Of a stretch of DNA of 64,000 nt, positions 48,884 to 58,430 are shown one piece after another. The notes beneath the pieces were generated by a model. The model was not told where the DNA came from. It saw nothing but the letters and a program-made list of their open reading frames with translations, and made no database searches. A program made the position numbers and the translations under genes. Positions within the stretch are counted from its first letter, which is position 1. Every line of letters starts with the position of its first letter. Origin of the DNA: Pseudomonas sp. FP2309 (GTDB lineage Bacteria; Pseudomonadota; Gammaproteobacteria; Pseudomonadales; Pseudomonadaceae); assembly GCF_030687575.1 (NCBI RefSeq), contig NZ_CP117439.1, forward strand, positions 3,463,501-3,527,500, given 5' to 3'.

Positions 48884-48912
48884 AGATGGGGGTTGCATGC
48901 AAAAAAAACAAG
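48884..48912 (-). promoter_or_regulatory. Heat-shock (sigma-32) promoter of lon
   Basis: On the minus strand CTTGTTT (-35, from 48912), 13 bases, CCCCCATCT (-10, 48892-48884). The consensus is CTTGAAA-N11-16-CCCCATNT. It lies about 45 bases before the lon ATG. Confidence 0.75.
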
Positions 48913-48952
48913 CTTAATGCCAGCAGTTAAACACAGTAAAAATTTGCATAAA

Positions 48953-48985
48953 AAACAAAGGGGCCCCTAAAGGCCCCTTGTTTTT
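48953..48985 (-). terminator. clpX terminator
   Basis: AACAAAGGGGCC and GGCCCCTTGTT pair with one bulge around a short loop, with T runs on the minus-strand side, between clpX and lon. Confidence 0.85.
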
Positions 48986-49003
48986 ACCGAAACTGCGAAA
49001 CGC

Positions 49004-50287
49004 TTACGCGTCTGGCGCAGCCTTGGCAGCCGGCTCACTGTTTTCGTAGATATACAGTGGCTTGGACTTACCTTCTATAACGCTTTCGTCGATGACCACT
49101 TTACTCACCTCGGATTGCGAGGGGATTTCGTACATGGTGTCGAGCAAAACGCCTTCGAGGATAGAACGCAGACCACGTGCACCGGTCTTGCGCTCCAGTG
49201 CCCGCTTGGCCACCGATTTAAGTGCGTCGGTACGGAACTCGAGATCCACGCCTTCCATCTCGAACAACTTGGCGTATTGCTTGGTCAGGGCGTTCTTCGG
49301 CTCAGTGAGGATCTGAATCAAAGCCGCCTCATCCAACTCGTCCAACGTCGCCAGAACCGGCAGACGACCAACGAATTCCGGGATCAGACCGAACTTGACC
49401 AAATCGTCAGGCTCGACTTCACGCAGGGACTCGCCGACCTTCTTGCCTTCTTCCTTGCTGCGCACTTCAGCACTGAAACCAATGCCGCCACGAGTGGAAC
49501 GCTGCTGAATAACCTTTTCCAGGCCGGAGAACGCACCACCGCAGATAAACAGGATGTTACGCGTATCAACCTGAAGGAATTCCTGCTGCGGGTGCTTACG
49601 GCCACCTTGCGGCGGTACGGAAGCGACCGTGCCTTCAATCAGTTTCAACAGGGCCTGCTGCACGCCTTCACCGGAAACGTCCCGGGTGATCGACGGGTTG
49701 TCGGACTTACGCGAGATCTTGTCGATTTCGTCGATGTAGACGATACCCATTTGGGCCTTCTCTACGTCGTAGTCGCACTTCTGCAGCAATTTCTGAATGA
49801 TGTTCTCGACGTCCTCACCCACATAGCCAGCCTCGGTGAGGGTGGTGGCGTCGGCGATGGTAAACGGAACGTTCAGCAGACGAGCGAGGGTTTCTGCAAG
49901 CAAGGTTTTACCCGAGCCTGTAGGACCGATCAGCAAGATGTTGCTCTTGCCGAGCTCAACTTCGTCGCCTTTCTTGTCACGCTGGTTCAAGCGCTTGTAG
50001 TGGTTGTATACCGCTACGGCCAGAACCTTCTTTGCACGCTCTTGACCGATGACGTATTGGTCAAGGATGCCGCTGATTTCTTTAGGCGAAGGCAATTTAT
50101 GCGCGCTGCTCTCGGCCTGGGCTTCCTGCACCTCCTCTCGGATGATGTCATTGCACAGGTCGACGCATTCGTCGCAGATAAAGACCGAGGGGCCGGCAAT
50201 CAATTTGCGCACTTCATGCTGGCTTTTGCCACAGAAGGAGCAATAGAGCAGCTTGCCGTTGTCCTCGCCGTTGCGGGTGTCAGTCAT
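49004..50287 (-). CDS. clpX: ClpX, ATP-dependent unfoldase of ClpXP
   Basis: Unfolds tagged substrates for ClpP. The 427 residues carry an N-terminal zinc finger (Cys16, 19, 38, 41 in [11 protein letters not shown] and [10 protein letters not shown]), Walker [14 protein letters not shown], Walker [11 protein letters not shown] and the ClpP-docking loop [10 protein letters not shown] chose the ATG at 50287 ([10 protein letters not shown]), the usual start. It lies downstream of clpP, separated by a hairpin. Confidence 0.97.
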   Translation of the reverse strand: MTDTRNGEDNGKLLYCSFCGKSQHEVRKLIAGPSVFICDECVDLCNDIIREEVQEAQAESSAHKLPSPKEISGILDQYVIGQERAKKVLAVAVYNHYKRLNQRDKKGDEVELGKSNILLIGPTGSGKTLLAETLARLLNVPFTIADATTLTEAGYVGEDVENIIQKLLQKCDYDVEKAQMGIVYIDEIDKISRKSDNPSITRDVSGEGVQQALLKLIEGTVASVPPQGGRKHPQQEFLQVDTRNILFICGGAFSGLEKVIQQRSTRGGIGFSAEVRSKEEGKKVGESLREVEPDDLVKFGLIPEFVGRLPVLATLDELDEAALIQILTEPKNALTKQYAKLFEMEGVDLEFRTDALKSVAKRALERKTGARGLRSILEGVLLDTMYEIPSQSEVSKVVIDESVIEGKSKPLYIYENSEPAAKAAPDA

Positions 50288-50335
50288 TCGTTCGATCCAA
50301 ATCCGATAGGCTTGCAACACAAGATGAAGGCTTAT

Positions 50336-50355
50336 GCGGGCTTTTTCAAGCCCGC
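50336..50355 (-). terminator. Hairpin between clpP and clpX
   Basis: GCGGGCTT (50336-50343) and AAGCCCGC (50348-50355) form an 8-base-pair stem but without a T run, so it may attenuate or process clpP-clpX message and not end it fully. Confidence 0.55.
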
Positions 50356-50399
50356 CGATGATCGGAAAAACCGACCAGCCTTATTTTGAGCTGCTTATA

Positions 50400-51035
50400 T
50401 TAAGCGGGGCGCTTTTCGATCACTGCGTCGATCAACCCGTATTCACGTGCCGCTTCGGCGCTCATGAAGTTATCGCGGTTGGTGTCGCGCTCGATTTCTT
50501 CCAGGGTGTGCCCGCTGTGTTTTGCCATCAGCGTGTTCAGGCGCTCGCGGATGAAGAGGATTTCCTTGGCATGGATTTCGATATCCGACGCCTGGCCCTG
50601 GAAACCGCCCAGTGGCTGGTGAATCATCACGCGCGAGTTCGGCAGGCAGTAACGCTTGCCCTCGGCACCTGCGGTCAGCAGGAACGCGCCCATGCTGCAC
50701 GCTTGGCCAATGCAGGTCGTCGATACGTTCGGCTTGATGAACTGCATGGTGTCGTAGATCGACATGCCCGCTGTCACCGAGCCGCCCGGCGAGTTGATGT
50801 AGAGATGGATGTCCTTGTCCGGGTTTTCCGCTTCAAGGAACAGCAGTTGCGCACAGATCAGGTTGGCCATGTAGTCCTCTACCGGGCCCACCAGAAAGAT
50901 CACTCGCTCCTTGAGCAGGCGCGAGTAGATGTCGTAGGCGCGTTCGCCACGAGCGGACTGCTCGACAACCATCGGGACCAGACCGCCTGCGGCCTGGATA
51001 TCAGAGTTCTGCTGAATATAGGAATTACGGAACAT
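50400..51035 (-). CDS. clpP: ClpP, proteolytic subunit of ClpXP
   Basis: Serine protease forming a double heptamer. The 211 residues show the catalytic Ser114 ([11 protein letters not shown]), His139 ([12 protein letters not shown]) and Asp188 (RDTNRDNFM). It lies between tig and clpX in the conserved tig-clpP-clpX-lon order. Confidence 0.97.
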   Translation of the reverse strand: MFRNSYIQQNSDIQAAGGLVPMVVEQSARGERAYDIYSRLLKERVIFLVGPVEDYMANLICAQLLFLEAENPDKDIHLYINSPGGSVTAGMSIYDTMQFIKPNVSTTCIGQACSMGAFLLTAGAEGKRYCLPNSRVMIHQPLGGFQGQASDIEIHAKEILFIRERLNTLMAKHSGHTLEEIERDTNRDNFMSAEAAREYGLIDAVIEKRPA

Positions 51036-51074
51036 GCTCTGCAGTTACTCCCAAATAGTCATGTCTTGAAAACG

Positions 51075-51101
51075 CATAAGCCAGCGCGAGGCTGGCTTAT
51101 G
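51075..51101 (-). terminator. Hairpin between tig and clpP
   Basis: CATAAGCCAGC (51075-51085), loop GCGAG, GCTGGCTTATG (51091-51101): 11 perfect pairs, 25 bases after the tig stop. A weak T run follows. Confidence 0.7.
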
Positions 51102-51126
51102 GTTGTATTTCCAACGAGTTGGACAA

Positions 51127-52437
51127 TCAGTCGGCTTGTGCTGCTTCCGCCGGTTTGACTGCTTCTTCGTAAGAGACCGCTTTATCGGTCACCTTAGCCT
51201 TCTGCAGAACAGTATCCACAACTTGTTCTTCCAGCACAACCGAACGTACTTCGTTCAGTTGCTGGTCGTTCTTGTAGTACCACGCCACAACCTGCTCAGG
51301 CTCCTGATAGGCCGAAGCCATTTCCTGGATCATTTCGCGAACACGGTCTTCGTCAGGCTTGAGATCGAACTGCTTGACCACTTCAGCCACGATCAGGCCC
51401 AGCACAACGCGGCGCTTGGCTTGCTCTTCGAACAGCTCGGCCGGCAGTTGATCAGGCTTGATGTTGCCACCGAACTGCTGAACAGCTTGAACGCGCAGGC
51501 GATCCACTTCGTTGGACAGCAGCGCCTTAGGCACTTCGATCGGGTTGGTTGCCAGCAGGCCGTCCATCACCTGATTCTTGACCTTGGACTTGATGGCCTG
51601 GCGCAGCTCGCGCTCCATGTTCTTGCGAACTTCGGTGCGGAAGCCTTCGATGCCGGTTTCCTTGATACCGAATTGAGCGAAGAATTCTTCGTTCAGCTCA
51701 GGCAACTTAGGCTCGGAAACGCTGTTGACGGTCACGGTGAACTCGGCGGCTTTGCCGGCCAGGTCCAGGTTCTGGTAATCCGCAGGGAAGGTCAGGCTCA
51801 GCACGCGCTCTTCACCGGCTTTGGCACCAACCAGGCCGTCTTCAAAACCAGGGATCATACGGTTGGAACCCAGCACCAACTGAGTGCCCTTGGCGGAGCC
51901 GCCAGCGAACACTTCGCCGTCGACCTTGCCGACGAAATCGATGTTCAACTGGTCTTCGTTCTGAGCGGCACGGTCAGCCACTTCAAAACGAGTGTTCTGC
52001 TTGCGCAGGATTTCCAGCATGTTGTCCAGATCGGAATCAGCGACATCGGCGCTCAGGCGCTCGATTTCGATGCCTTCAAAACCAGCCACTTCGAACTCCG
52101 GGAACACTTCGAATACGGCAACATATTCCAGGTCCTTGCCCGCTTCCAGGGACTTAGGCTCGATCGAAGGCGAGCCAGCCGGGTTCAGCTTTTGCTCAAC
52201 AACGGCTTCGTAGAAAGAAGCCTGAATCACGTCGCCGACCGCTTCTTGACGTGCATCAGCACCAAAACGGCGCTTGATTTCGCTCATCGGCACTTTGCCC
52301 GGACGGAAACCAGCGATCTTGGCCTTTTGGGCAGTCTGCTGCAGACGCTTGTTGACCGCAGTCTCGATGCGTTCTGCTGGCACGGTGATGCTCAGGCGGC
52401 GCTCGAGAGCAGTAGTATTTTCAACAGAAACTTGCAT
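51127..52437 (-). CDS. tig: Trigger factor
   Basis: Ribosome-bound chaperone that meets nascent chains at the exit tunnel. The 436 residues have the ribosome-binding loop [17 protein letters not shown] (about 43-59), an FKBP-type isomerase domain (about 155-240, [34 protein letters not shown]) and a helical C-terminal cradle. GAGGA precedes the chosen ATG at 52437; an in-frame ATG 21 codons upstream is unlikely. Confidence 0.97.
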   Translation of the reverse strand: MQVSVENTTALERRLSITVPAERIETAVNKRLQQTAQKAKIAGFRPGKVPMSEIKRRFGADARQEAVGDVIQASFYEAVVEQKLNPAGSPSIEPKSLEAGKDLEYVAVFEVFPEFEVAGFEGIEIERLSADVADSDLDNMLEILRKQNTRFEVADRAAQNEDQLNIDFVGKVDGEVFAGGSAKGTQLVLGSNRMIPGFEDGLVGAKAGEERVLSLTFPADYQNLDLAGKAAEFTVTVNSVSEPKLPELNEEFFAQFGIKETGIEGFRTEVRKNMERELRQAIKSKVKNQVMDGLLATNPIEVPKALLSNEVDRLRVQAVQQFGGNIKPDQLPAELFEEQAKRRVVLGLIVAEVVKQFDLKPDEDRVREMIQEMASAYQEPEQVVAWYYKNDQQLNEVRSVVLEEQVVDTVLQKAKVTDKAVSYEEAVKPAEAAQAD

Positions 52438-52987
52438 GGATATTCCTCGTTGCACAGACGTTAGCCGGCCGTTTCCGACCCCAGAATCAAGGGCATGCAT
52501 TCTAGAGGGTCAAACTCAAGAAGTCACCCTACTGGAAACGGGTAAAAAAACAGCAGGCAATTTGTAGGCTCAAGTGCACGCATGCACCTGCACCCATTAG
52601 CAAATACAGCTCATCACGCCAGGGCTCTGCATCAACCCTTCTATATATAGAAGAGATGGGAAGCAGCCCCCGACAGCCGGCCTTGCGAACAAGACCGACG
52701 GGCAGGCCGCAGCATCGAGAAACACAAATACGATGAACGCCCGCACTGGAAAACCAAAACGCTTAAACAAAAACGGCACAGCCCTGCTTGAGGTGCCGCG
52801 CCGTTGTCGCTATCTGATAGCGGTACTGACCTCTATATAGACGAGCATCAGTTCTACACGTTCAAAACCGGCAACGATTCTAACGCCAAGGCATTGAGAA
52901 TGCTTGCTTTTTTCTTGACGCCTATAACTGCCGGACACCGCGCACGGAATAACCTCCACCAACACAACGCCGGACTTTTATCGAAGG
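52438..52987. other. Non-coding stretch between tig and the tRNA genes
   Basis: Holds the tig promoter region. The one striking item is CTTCTATATATAGAAG (52638-52653), a perfect 16-base palindrome without T run. Short open frames here lack ribosome-binding sites. I see no gene. Confidence 0.5.
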
Positions 52988-53019
52988 CAAAAAAAAGCGC
53001 CAGACCATTGATCTGACGC
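52988..53019 (-). terminator. Terminator of the tRNA cluster
   Basis: GCGCCAGA (52997-53004) and TCTGACGC (53012-53019) form the stem; on the minus strand a run of nine Ts follows (52996-52988). Confidence 0.88.
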
Positions 53020-53030
53020 TTTTTAAAATA

Positions 53031-53106
53031 TGGGGTGGACGAAGGGGATCGAACCCTCGACAACGGGAGTCACAATCCCGTGCTCTACCAACTGAGCTAC
53101 GCCCAC
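53031..53106 (-). tRNA. tRNA-His (GTG)
   Basis: Minus-strand cloverleaf with acceptor GTGGGCG paired to CGTCCAC, anticodon loop with GTG (in GGGATTGTGACTCCC), T arm GGTTCGATCC and encoded CCA (53031-53033). The base before the 5' end is G, the extra G of histidine tRNAs. Same sequence as the copy at 53325-53400. Confidence 0.97.
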
Positions 53107-53183
53107 CATATTGCATCAACAAGGAACTCGAACATTTTCCTTACTGAAGCTCACCCCGCCTTATGACAGAGCAAAGCTTTATT

Positions 53184-53268
53184 TGGTGCGGATGAAGAGA
53201 CTCGAACTCTTACGCCTTGCGGCGCTGGAACCTAAATCCAGTGTGTCTACCAATTCCACCACATCCGC
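53184..53268 (-). tRNA. tRNA-Leu (TAG)
   Basis: Minus strand, 85 bases including CCA. It starts GCGGATGTGGTGGAATTGG, has the anticodon loop TTTAGGT (anticodon TAG) between CTGGA and TCCAG, the long variable arm of leucine tRNAs (CGCCGCAAGGCG) and the T arm GAGTTCGAGTCTC. Confidence 0.96.
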
Positions 53269-53289
53269 GCTTGAAGCTCTTAAAGCAAA

Positions 53290-53314
53290 GGCGCCAGACG
53301 ATTAATCTGGCGCC
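53290..53314 (-). terminator. Hairpin between tRNA-His copy 2 and tRNA-Leu
   Basis: GGCGCCAGA (53290-53298) and TCTGGCGCC (53306-53314) form a 9-base-pair stem with AAAG/CTTTT flanks. It closely resembles the hairpin after the first tRNA-His, so the gene and its hairpin were duplicated together. Confidence 0.75.
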
Positions 53315-53324
53315 TTTTGAAATA

Positions 53325-53400
53325 TGGGGTGGACGAAGGGGATCGAACCCTCGACAACGGGAGTCACAATCCCGTGCTCTACCAACTGAGCTACGCCCAC
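53325..53400 (-). tRNA. tRNA-His (GTG), second copy
   Basis: Identical over the 76 bases to the copy at 53031-53106, including CCA and flanking ATAT before it and CCATAT after it. Confidence 0.97.
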
Positions 53401-53432
53401 CATATCGCGCTACTTGTGCCAAAGCTGCCTAA

Positions 53433-53509
53433 TGGCGCACCCGGCAGGACTCGAACCTGCGACCATCCGCTTAGAAGGCGGATGCTCTATCCAGCTGAGC
53501 TACGGGCGC
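53433..53509 (-). tRNA. tRNA-Arg (TCT)
   Basis: Minus strand, 77 bases with CCA. Starts GCGCCCGTAGCTCAGCTGG; anticodon loop TTCTAAG (anticodon TCT) between CCGCC and GGCGG-type arms; T arm CAGGTTCGAGTCCTG. First gene of the cluster in the transcription direction. Confidence 0.96.
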
Positions 53510-53784
53510 CTTATTAATCTGTACTCTTGGAGGATTACAAACTAAGTGCTTCCAGCCTTACAGAACAACCATTCTGCTTGACCTTCTTAACCAGTGCTAG
53601 GCTGTGCCCGACAAGTGCGACGAATAGTATAGAGGGCCTGGAAACCCGTCAAATCTTTTTTGAAAAAAATTCATTTTATTTAAGGGGTTAGGGCAATTTG
53701 CAGACCAAGCGCCTTTGCCCTCACGTCTTGGCGTGCGAGAATGCGCGCACTTTTCTTCCCCCTCTCGATGGTTAATCACGCGTA

Positions 53785-54639
53785 ATGACTGCACAACTTA
53801 TCGACGGCAAATCAATCGCCGCCAGCCTGCGCCAGCAGATCGCCAAACGCGTCACCGAGCGCAGCGGGCAAGGCCTGCGCACTCCGGGCCTCGCGGTGAT
53901 CCTGGTCGGCAGCGATCCTGCCTCTCAGGTTTATGTCTCGCACAAGCGTAAAGACTGTGAAGAGGTCGGCTTTATCTCTAAGGCCTACGACTTGCCTTCC
54001 GAGACCACTCAGCAGGCCCTCACCGACCTGATCGACGGCCTCAATGATGACCCGGCGATCGATGGCATCCTGCTGCAATTGCCGCTGCCCGAGCACTTGG
54101 ACGCATCCAAATTGCTGGAGCGCATCCGTCCGGACAAAGACGTCGACGGTTTCCACCCTTATAACGTCGGTCGCCTGGCCCAGCGCATCCCGCTGCTGCG
54201 TCCGTGCACGCCCAAGGGCATCATGACCCTGCTGGAAAGCACCGGTGTCGACCTGTACGGCCTCGACGCGGTCGTGGTCGGCGCGTCCAACATCGTCGGT
54301 CGCCCGATGGCCATGGAACTGCTGCTGGCCGGCTGCACCGTCACCGTGACCCACCGCTTCACCAAGGATCTCGCGGGCCACGTCGGCCGCGCCGACCTGG
54401 TGGTGGTGGCCGCCGGTAAGCCGGGGCTGGTCAAAGGTGAGTGGATCAAGGAAGGCGCCATCGTCATCGACGTGGGCATCAACCGTCAGGAAGACGGCAA
54501 GCTGGTCGGCGACGTGGTGTACGACACCGCCCTGCCCCGCGCCGGCTGGATCACCCCGGTGCCCGGCGGTGTCGGCCCGATGACCCGCGCCTGCCTGCTG
54601 GAAAACACCCTGTATGCCGCAGAGACCCTTCACGGTTAA
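53785..54639 (+). CDS. folD: Bifunctional methylenetetrahydrofolate dehydrogenase/cyclohydrolase
   Basis: Interconverts 5,10-methylene- and 10-formyl-tetrahydrofolate with NADP. The 284 residues include [14 protein letters not shown] with the catalytic Lys (about 52-57), [26 protein letters not shown] (NADP loop, about 165-181) and the signature [18 protein letters not shown] (about 256-273). A terminator follows at 54655-54684. Divergent from the tRNA cluster. Confidence 0.97.
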   Translation: MTAQLIDGKSIAASLRQQIAKRVTERSGQGLRTPGLAVILVGSDPASQVYVSHKRKDCEEVGFISKAYDLPSETTQQALTDLIDGLNDDPAIDGILLQLPLPEHLDASKLLERIRPDKDVDGFHPYNVGRLAQRIPLLRPCTPKGIMTLLESTGVDLYGLDAVVVGASNIVGRPMAMELLLAGCTVTVTHRFTKDLAGHVGRADLVVVAAGKPGLVKGEWIKEGAIVIDVGINRQEDGKLVGDVVYDTALPRAGWITPVPGGVGPMTRACLLENTLYAAETLHG

Positions 54640-54654
54640 TAACCAGCCGTACTG

Positions 54655-54684
54655 AAAAAGCCCTGCCTTATCGCAGGGCTTTTT
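54655..54684 (+). terminator. folD terminator
   Basis: AAAAAGCCCTGC (54655-54666), loop, GCAGGGCTTTTT (54673-54684). Confidence 0.9.
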
Positions 54685-54847
54685 ATTGCCTTGAATAAAA
54701 CCTGTTTTTTCTTATTTTTTAAGCACTTTCGTCTGGATGCAGAAGAACATTCGACAGTTTCTGATCCATACTCCTAAAATGTAACGCCATTTGTCATAAA
54801 CCCGTTGCCCAACGGTATTTCTTTACCTTTTTAGCGAGTTCATCCGC

Positions 54848-55771
54848 GTGAATATTCGTCTTTCTATTGTCAGCCTGTTTTTTGCGTTCACAGGCACCTT
54901 TGCGCACGCCGCCGAATCCACCCTCGCGCCGCGTGATCCATCCAAATTACAGATCGCTTCCGGCAGCGCCATGCTGGTGGACCTGCAGACCAACAAGATC
55001 ATCTACGCCAGCAACCCTGACGTGGTGGTGCCGATCGCGTCGGTGAGCAAGCTGATGACCGGCCTGATCGTGCTTGAAGCCAAGCAGAACATGGATGAGT
55101 ACATCGACATCAACATCAAGGACACGCCGGAAATGAAAGGGGTGTTCTCCCGCGTGAAAATCGGCAGCGAAATGCCGCGCAAGGAAATGCTACTGATTGC
55201 CCTGATGTCCTCGGAAAACCGCGCCGCCGCCAGCCTGGCCCACCACTACCCGGGCGGCTACCCTGCATTTATCGCGGCCATGAACGCCAAGGCCAAGGCG
55301 CTGGGCATGACCAGCACCCACTATGTAGAGCCGACCGGCCTGTCGATCCACAACGTGTCCACCGCGCGCGACCTGAGCAAGCTGTTGGCTGCCGCACGCC
55401 ATTACCCGCTGCTGAGCCAGTTAAGCACCACTAAGGAAAAGACCGTTTCGTTCCGCAAACCCAATTACACCCTGGGTTTCTCCAACACTGACCACCTGAT
55501 CAACCGGGCCAACTGGGACATCAAGCTGACCAAGACCGGCTTCACCAACCAGGCCGGTCATTGCCTGGTGCTAGTGACCAGTATGGGGAATCGCCCGGTG
55601 TCGCTGGTGATCCTGGACGCTTTCGGCAAGTTCACGCACTTCGCCGATGCCAGCCGCATCCGCAGTTGGGTCGAAACCGGTAAAGGCGGCGCGGTGCCGG
55701 ACGTCGCGTTGCGCTACAAAGCCGACAAAAACCTCAAGAACCGACCCAATGCAGCGCAAGCACATCGATAA
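54848..55771 (+). CDS. pbpG: D-alanyl-D-alanine endopeptidase (PBP7/8)
   Basis: Periplasmic low-molecular-weight penicillin-binding protein that cuts peptide cross-links in murein. The 307 residues have a signal peptide (about 1-22, FAHAAES), the SxxK motif SVSK in [11 protein letters not shown] (about 61-64), SxN as SEN in [10 protein letters not shown] (about 119) and KTG in [13 protein letters not shown] (about 228). The start used here is the GTG-type codon at 54848 read as Met, supported by the signal peptide. Confidence 0.94.
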   Translation: MNIRLSIVSLFFAFTGTFAHAAESTLAPRDPSKLQIASGSAMLVDLQTNKIIYASNPDVVVPIASVSKLMTGLIVLEAKQNMDEYIDINIKDTPEMKGVFSRVKIGSEMPRKEMLLIALMSSENRAAASLAHHYPGGYPAFIAAMNAKAKALGMTSTHYVEPTGLSIHNVSTARDLSKLLAAARHYPLLSQLSTTKEKTVSFRKPNYTLGFSNTDHLINRANWDIKLTKTGFTNQAGHCLVLVTSMGNRPVSLVILDAFGKFTHFADASRIRSWVETGKGGAVPDVALRYKADKNLKNRPNAAQAHR

Positions 55772-55780
55772 CCGGCCCAC

Positions 55781-55809
55781 AAAAAAGGCGCTTTGAGCGC
55801 CTTTTTTTT
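55781..55809. terminator. Two-way terminator of pbpG and the C39-like lipoprotein gene
   Basis: AAAAAAGGCGCT (55781-55792), loop TTG, AGCGCC plus T run (55796-55809). Its T run overlaps the stop codon of the converging gene. Confidence 0.88.
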
Positions 55810-56470
55810 ACTTTCGTTCCGCCAGCACCTTGAGCGCCTGCGCCGCCGCCCGCTCCTGACCGGCCTGGGCGGTCGCATTCGCCGCCTCACGCCAGCGCTG
55901 CGCGTCCACATTGGCCGGCAATTGGCTGGGGCGCTGAATGAGGATTGCGAAGTTCCCGGCGCTTTTCCACTTCGACTCAAAATCGCTGAAGCTCATCAAC
56001 AGCCGTCGGTCCATACCCGAACGTAACAGCACCGTGCTTTTCTGTTGATTGAACCCCACTACGACCACGTAGCGCGCATCAGACCAGAGCCCCCCGCCCA
56101 CCCGCGCCATCACCGGATAACCCGCCGCCACCTGCGCCAGCACAGCCGTCAGCCTGGCATCCAACGGGTACACCAGCAGCCCATACTCACGCGCCAGCAC
56201 CTGCATAGTGCGCTCAAGATCCGCTTCGCCGCCCGGCAAATGCAAAGGCTTATCCAGCAAGCCCGGTGTCATGACAATGCCTTGTTGCGACAGCATGCTG
56301 GCTAACGCCGTAGGACCGCTCTGATAAGCCTCGCTGCGAAAGGTCGGCACACCATTGAGTTCGACACGCTCCGGCAGGCCCGCCAGTTTGGACGGATGCC
56401 CGGAGCAGGCCGCCAAGCCCAAGGTGCAGGCCAGCAGCAGGGACGTTTGAAAGTTCGACCGTAACCGCAA
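55808..56470 (-). CDS. C39-peptidase-like lipoprotein without catalytic residues
   Basis: Lipoprotein of 220 residues, lipobox LGLAAC ending at Cys22. The body looks like a bacteriocin-type C39 peptidase: EAYQSGPTALASMLSQQGI matches the active-site helix but has Ser51 where Cys is required, and DARYVVVVGFN matches the His strand but has Tyr134 for His. The C terminus (about 185-220) is an Ala/Gln-rich helix. It is probably a binding or scaffold protein at the outer membrane, function unknown. It stands alone. Confidence 0.8.
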   Translation of the reverse strand: MRLRSNFQTSLLLACTLGLAACSGHPSKLAGLPERVELNGVPTFRSEAYQSGPTALASMLSQQGIVMTPGLLDKPLHLPGGEADLERTMQVLAREYGLLVYPLDARLTAVLAQVAAGYPVMARVGGGLWSDARYVVVVGFNQQKSTVLLRSGMDRRLLMSFSDFESKWKSAGNFAILIQRPSQLPANVDAQRWREAANATAQAGQERAAAQALKVLAERK

Positions 56471-56680
56471 TGTTTTACTCGCTTGATCAACTGCCGGTAA
56501 GGGCCCCGATCATAGGACGCTCTGCCACGCAGGTATAGCCCGAAGTCAGGGTGAAAGGGTCCGGATAGAGCAAAGAAGTTGAAAGGACACGACCATTGGT
56601 CAATAGCAGGCAACCGCCTGACAACTAGCCTGTCCATTGAGAAGACTGTGTGTGCCCCCAGCGGGGCAAAGGAGGCCAGA

Positions 56681-56842
56681 ATGAGCCTTGCAACAACGAT
56701 TGTGATGTTGATTTCCGGCTGGCTGGCGGTGGCCGCCGCCATGTTGTGGGGAGTGTTGCGCATTACCCGTCGGCACCATCCCCCCCACGTCAAACACGAC
56801 TTAAGAGCCAAACCCCACAAGGCGACGGCGCACCACGCCTAG
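56681..56842 (+). CDS. Small single-span membrane protein, unknown function
   Basis: 53 residues with one hydrophobic helix (about 5-25, TTIVMLISGWLAVAAAMLWG) and a basic, His-rich tail (RITRRHHPPHVKHDLRAKPH). AAAGGAGG lies five bases before the ATG, an excellent ribosome-binding site. It overlaps the convergent broken lipoprotein gene by four bases. No family recognised. Confidence 0.7.
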   Translation: MSLATTIVMLISGWLAVAAAMLWGVLRITRRHHPPHVKHDLRAKPHKATAHHA

Positions 56843-57257
56843 CCAGGCATGCAAGCGAAGTCCTGGGTCGCCGCAACGTCCTGACCGTGGCCATCGGTCA
56901 GGGATGCGCGCACGCTGCTGCCCAGGCTGGATTCCACCAGCGTGTAGTGTTCACCCGCCTTGAAGTGCCTGTACTCGCCCCGCCCCCCCCCCTGGCAGTT
57001 TTGCTGATTGTCGTCGCCCGGCTGTTCTTCGAACAACGTCACGTCCAAACGATGATTCCCCGGTGCCACTTAGAAAAAGCGCCCGTCATCCACGCGCTTG
57101 CCGTCTACGCGTTCGGGTCATTCGGCGTCTCTTCTTTCAAACCGATCCAGGTTTCGCTCGAGCCCGCCTTGGGAATCGGGCTGGCGCAGGCTGACAGCAG
57201 CAACACAGCGCCGAGCGCGGGGATCAACAACAGTGGCGCAAGCACCTTGGGCCACAC
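56839..57257 (-). pseudogene. Broken lipoprotein gene (frameshift and stop codon)
   Basis: The first part, from GTG at 57257, encodes a lipoprotein signal (PLLLIPALGAVLLLSAC) and SPIPKAGSSETWIGLKEETPNDPNA, then stops at 57105. The following sequence in another frame reads RVDGKRVDDGRFF, then TAA at 57072-57070, then APGNHRLDVTLFEEQPGDD to HFKAGEHYTLVESSLGSSV and the end at 56839. Joined, these make one Pseudomonas-type surface lipoprotein of about 140 residues, so at least one frameshift and one nonsense change occurred. A run of ten Cs (56983-56992) marks a further risk of sequencing or slippage errors. Confidence 0.75.
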
Positions 57258-57260
57258 AAC

Positions 57261-57357
57261 AATGGATCCACTAGAAATCCAACGTCCGATAATCGCCCAA
57301 TAAAGCACTTATTACGCCTTGACCACCTCAATCACCTCCACTCTAATGGATCCATTA
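57261..57357. promoter_or_regulatory. Candidate VanR operators before vanAB
   Basis: TAATGGATCCATTA (57344-57357) is a perfect 14-base palindrome 33 bases before the vanA start. AATGGATCCA recurs at 57261-57270. The two copies are 84 bases apart, eight helical turns, which would suit looping by the GntR-type VanR. Assignment is by position. Confidence 0.7.
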
Positions 57358-57389
57358 AACAAGAATAATCCATCGCCTGGAGAGTCATC

Positions 57390-58430
57390 ATGTACCCCAA
57401 GAACACTTGGTATGTCGCCTGCACCCCCGATGAGATCGCGCAAAAGCCCCTGGGCCGGCAGATCTGCGGGGAAAAGATGGTGTTTTACCGTGGCCTGGAG
57501 GGCGCCGTGGTGGCGATCGAGGATTTCTGCCCCCACCGCGGCGCGCCGCTGTCGCTGGGTTATGTCGAAAACGGCAACCTGGTGTGCGGCTATCACGGGT
57601 TGGTCATGGGCTGCGATGGCAAGACCGTCGACATGCCAGGTCAGCGGGTGCGCGGCTTTCCCTGCAACAAAAGCTTTGCCGCCGTTGAGCGCTACGGCTT
57701 TATCTGGGTGTGGCCGGGCGATCAGGCCTTGGCCGACCCCGCCTTGATCCACCACCTGGAATGGGCCGTAAGTGATGAGTGGGCCTATGGCGGCGGGCTG
57801 TTCGATATCCAGTGCGATTACCGCCTGATGATCGACAATTTGATGGACCTGACCCACGAAACCTACGTGCACGCCTCCAGCATCGGCCAAAAGGAAATCG
57901 ACGAAGCGCCGCCCGTCACTACGGTCAACGGTGACGAGGTGGTCACTGCGCGGCACATGGAGAACATCATGGCCCCGCCCTTCTGGCGTATGGCTCTGCG
58001 CGGCAACAACCTGGCCGACGATGTGCCGGTGGACCGCTGGCAGATCTGCCGTTTCACCCCACCCAGCCACGTGCTGATCGAAGTCGGCGTGGCCCATGCC
58101 GGCAAGGGCGGCTACCACGCCGCAGCCGAGCACAAAGCGGCGAGCATCGTGGTGGACTTCATCACCCCGCAGACCGACACCTCGATCTGGTATTTCTGGG
58201 GCATGGCGCGCAATTTCAACCCTAAGGATGAGGCGCTGACCGCCAGCATCCGCGAAGGCCAGGGCAAGATTTTCAGCGAAGACCTGGAGATGCTCGAGCG
58301 CCAACAGCAGAACCTGCTGGCCCACCCGACGCGCAACCTGCTCAAGCTCAATATCGATGCAGGCGGCGTGCAGTCGCGCAAGGTCCTGGAGCGCTTGATT
58401 GCCCGGGAACGCGCCGGAGAGCCGACATGA
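57390..58430 (+). CDS. vanA: Vanillate O-demethylase, oxygenase subunit
   Basis: Rieske non-heme iron monooxygenase that removes the methoxyl group of vanillate to give protocatechuate and formaldehyde. The 346 residues carry the Rieske cluster (Cys47, His49, Cys66, His69 in [10 protein letters not shown] and VCGYHG) and the mononuclear iron site [12 protein letters not shown] (His156, His161). Length and motifs are typical of VanA. Its stop overlaps the vanB start (ATGA). Confidence 0.96.
   Translation: MYPKNTWYVACTPDEIAQKPLGRQICGEKMVFYRGLEGAVVAIEDFCPHRGAPLSLGYVENGNLVCGYHGLVMGCDGKTVDMPGQRVRGFPCNKSFAAVERYGFIWVWPGDQALADPALIHHLEWAVSDEWAYGGGLFDIQCDYRLMIDNLMDLTHETYVHASSIGQKEIDEAPPVTTVNGDEVVTARHMENIMAPPFWRMALRGNNLADDVPVDRWQICRFTPPSHVLIEVGVAHAGKGGYHAAAEHKAASIVVDFITPQTDTSIWYFWGMARNFNPKDEALTASIREGQGKIFSEDLEMLERQQQNLLAHPTRNLLKLNIDAGGVQSRKVLERLIARERAGEPT

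Noticed and set aside
52463..52987. Small open frames between tig and the tRNA genes
   Set aside because: None has a ribosome-binding site or conserved look, and they overlap the tig promoter and tRNA terminator.
57344..57357. BamHI-type palindromes GGATCC as cloning artefacts
   Set aside because: Both copies sit within longer AATGGATCCA matches, and the surrounding sequence is ordinary Pseudomonas DNA with no vector sequence.
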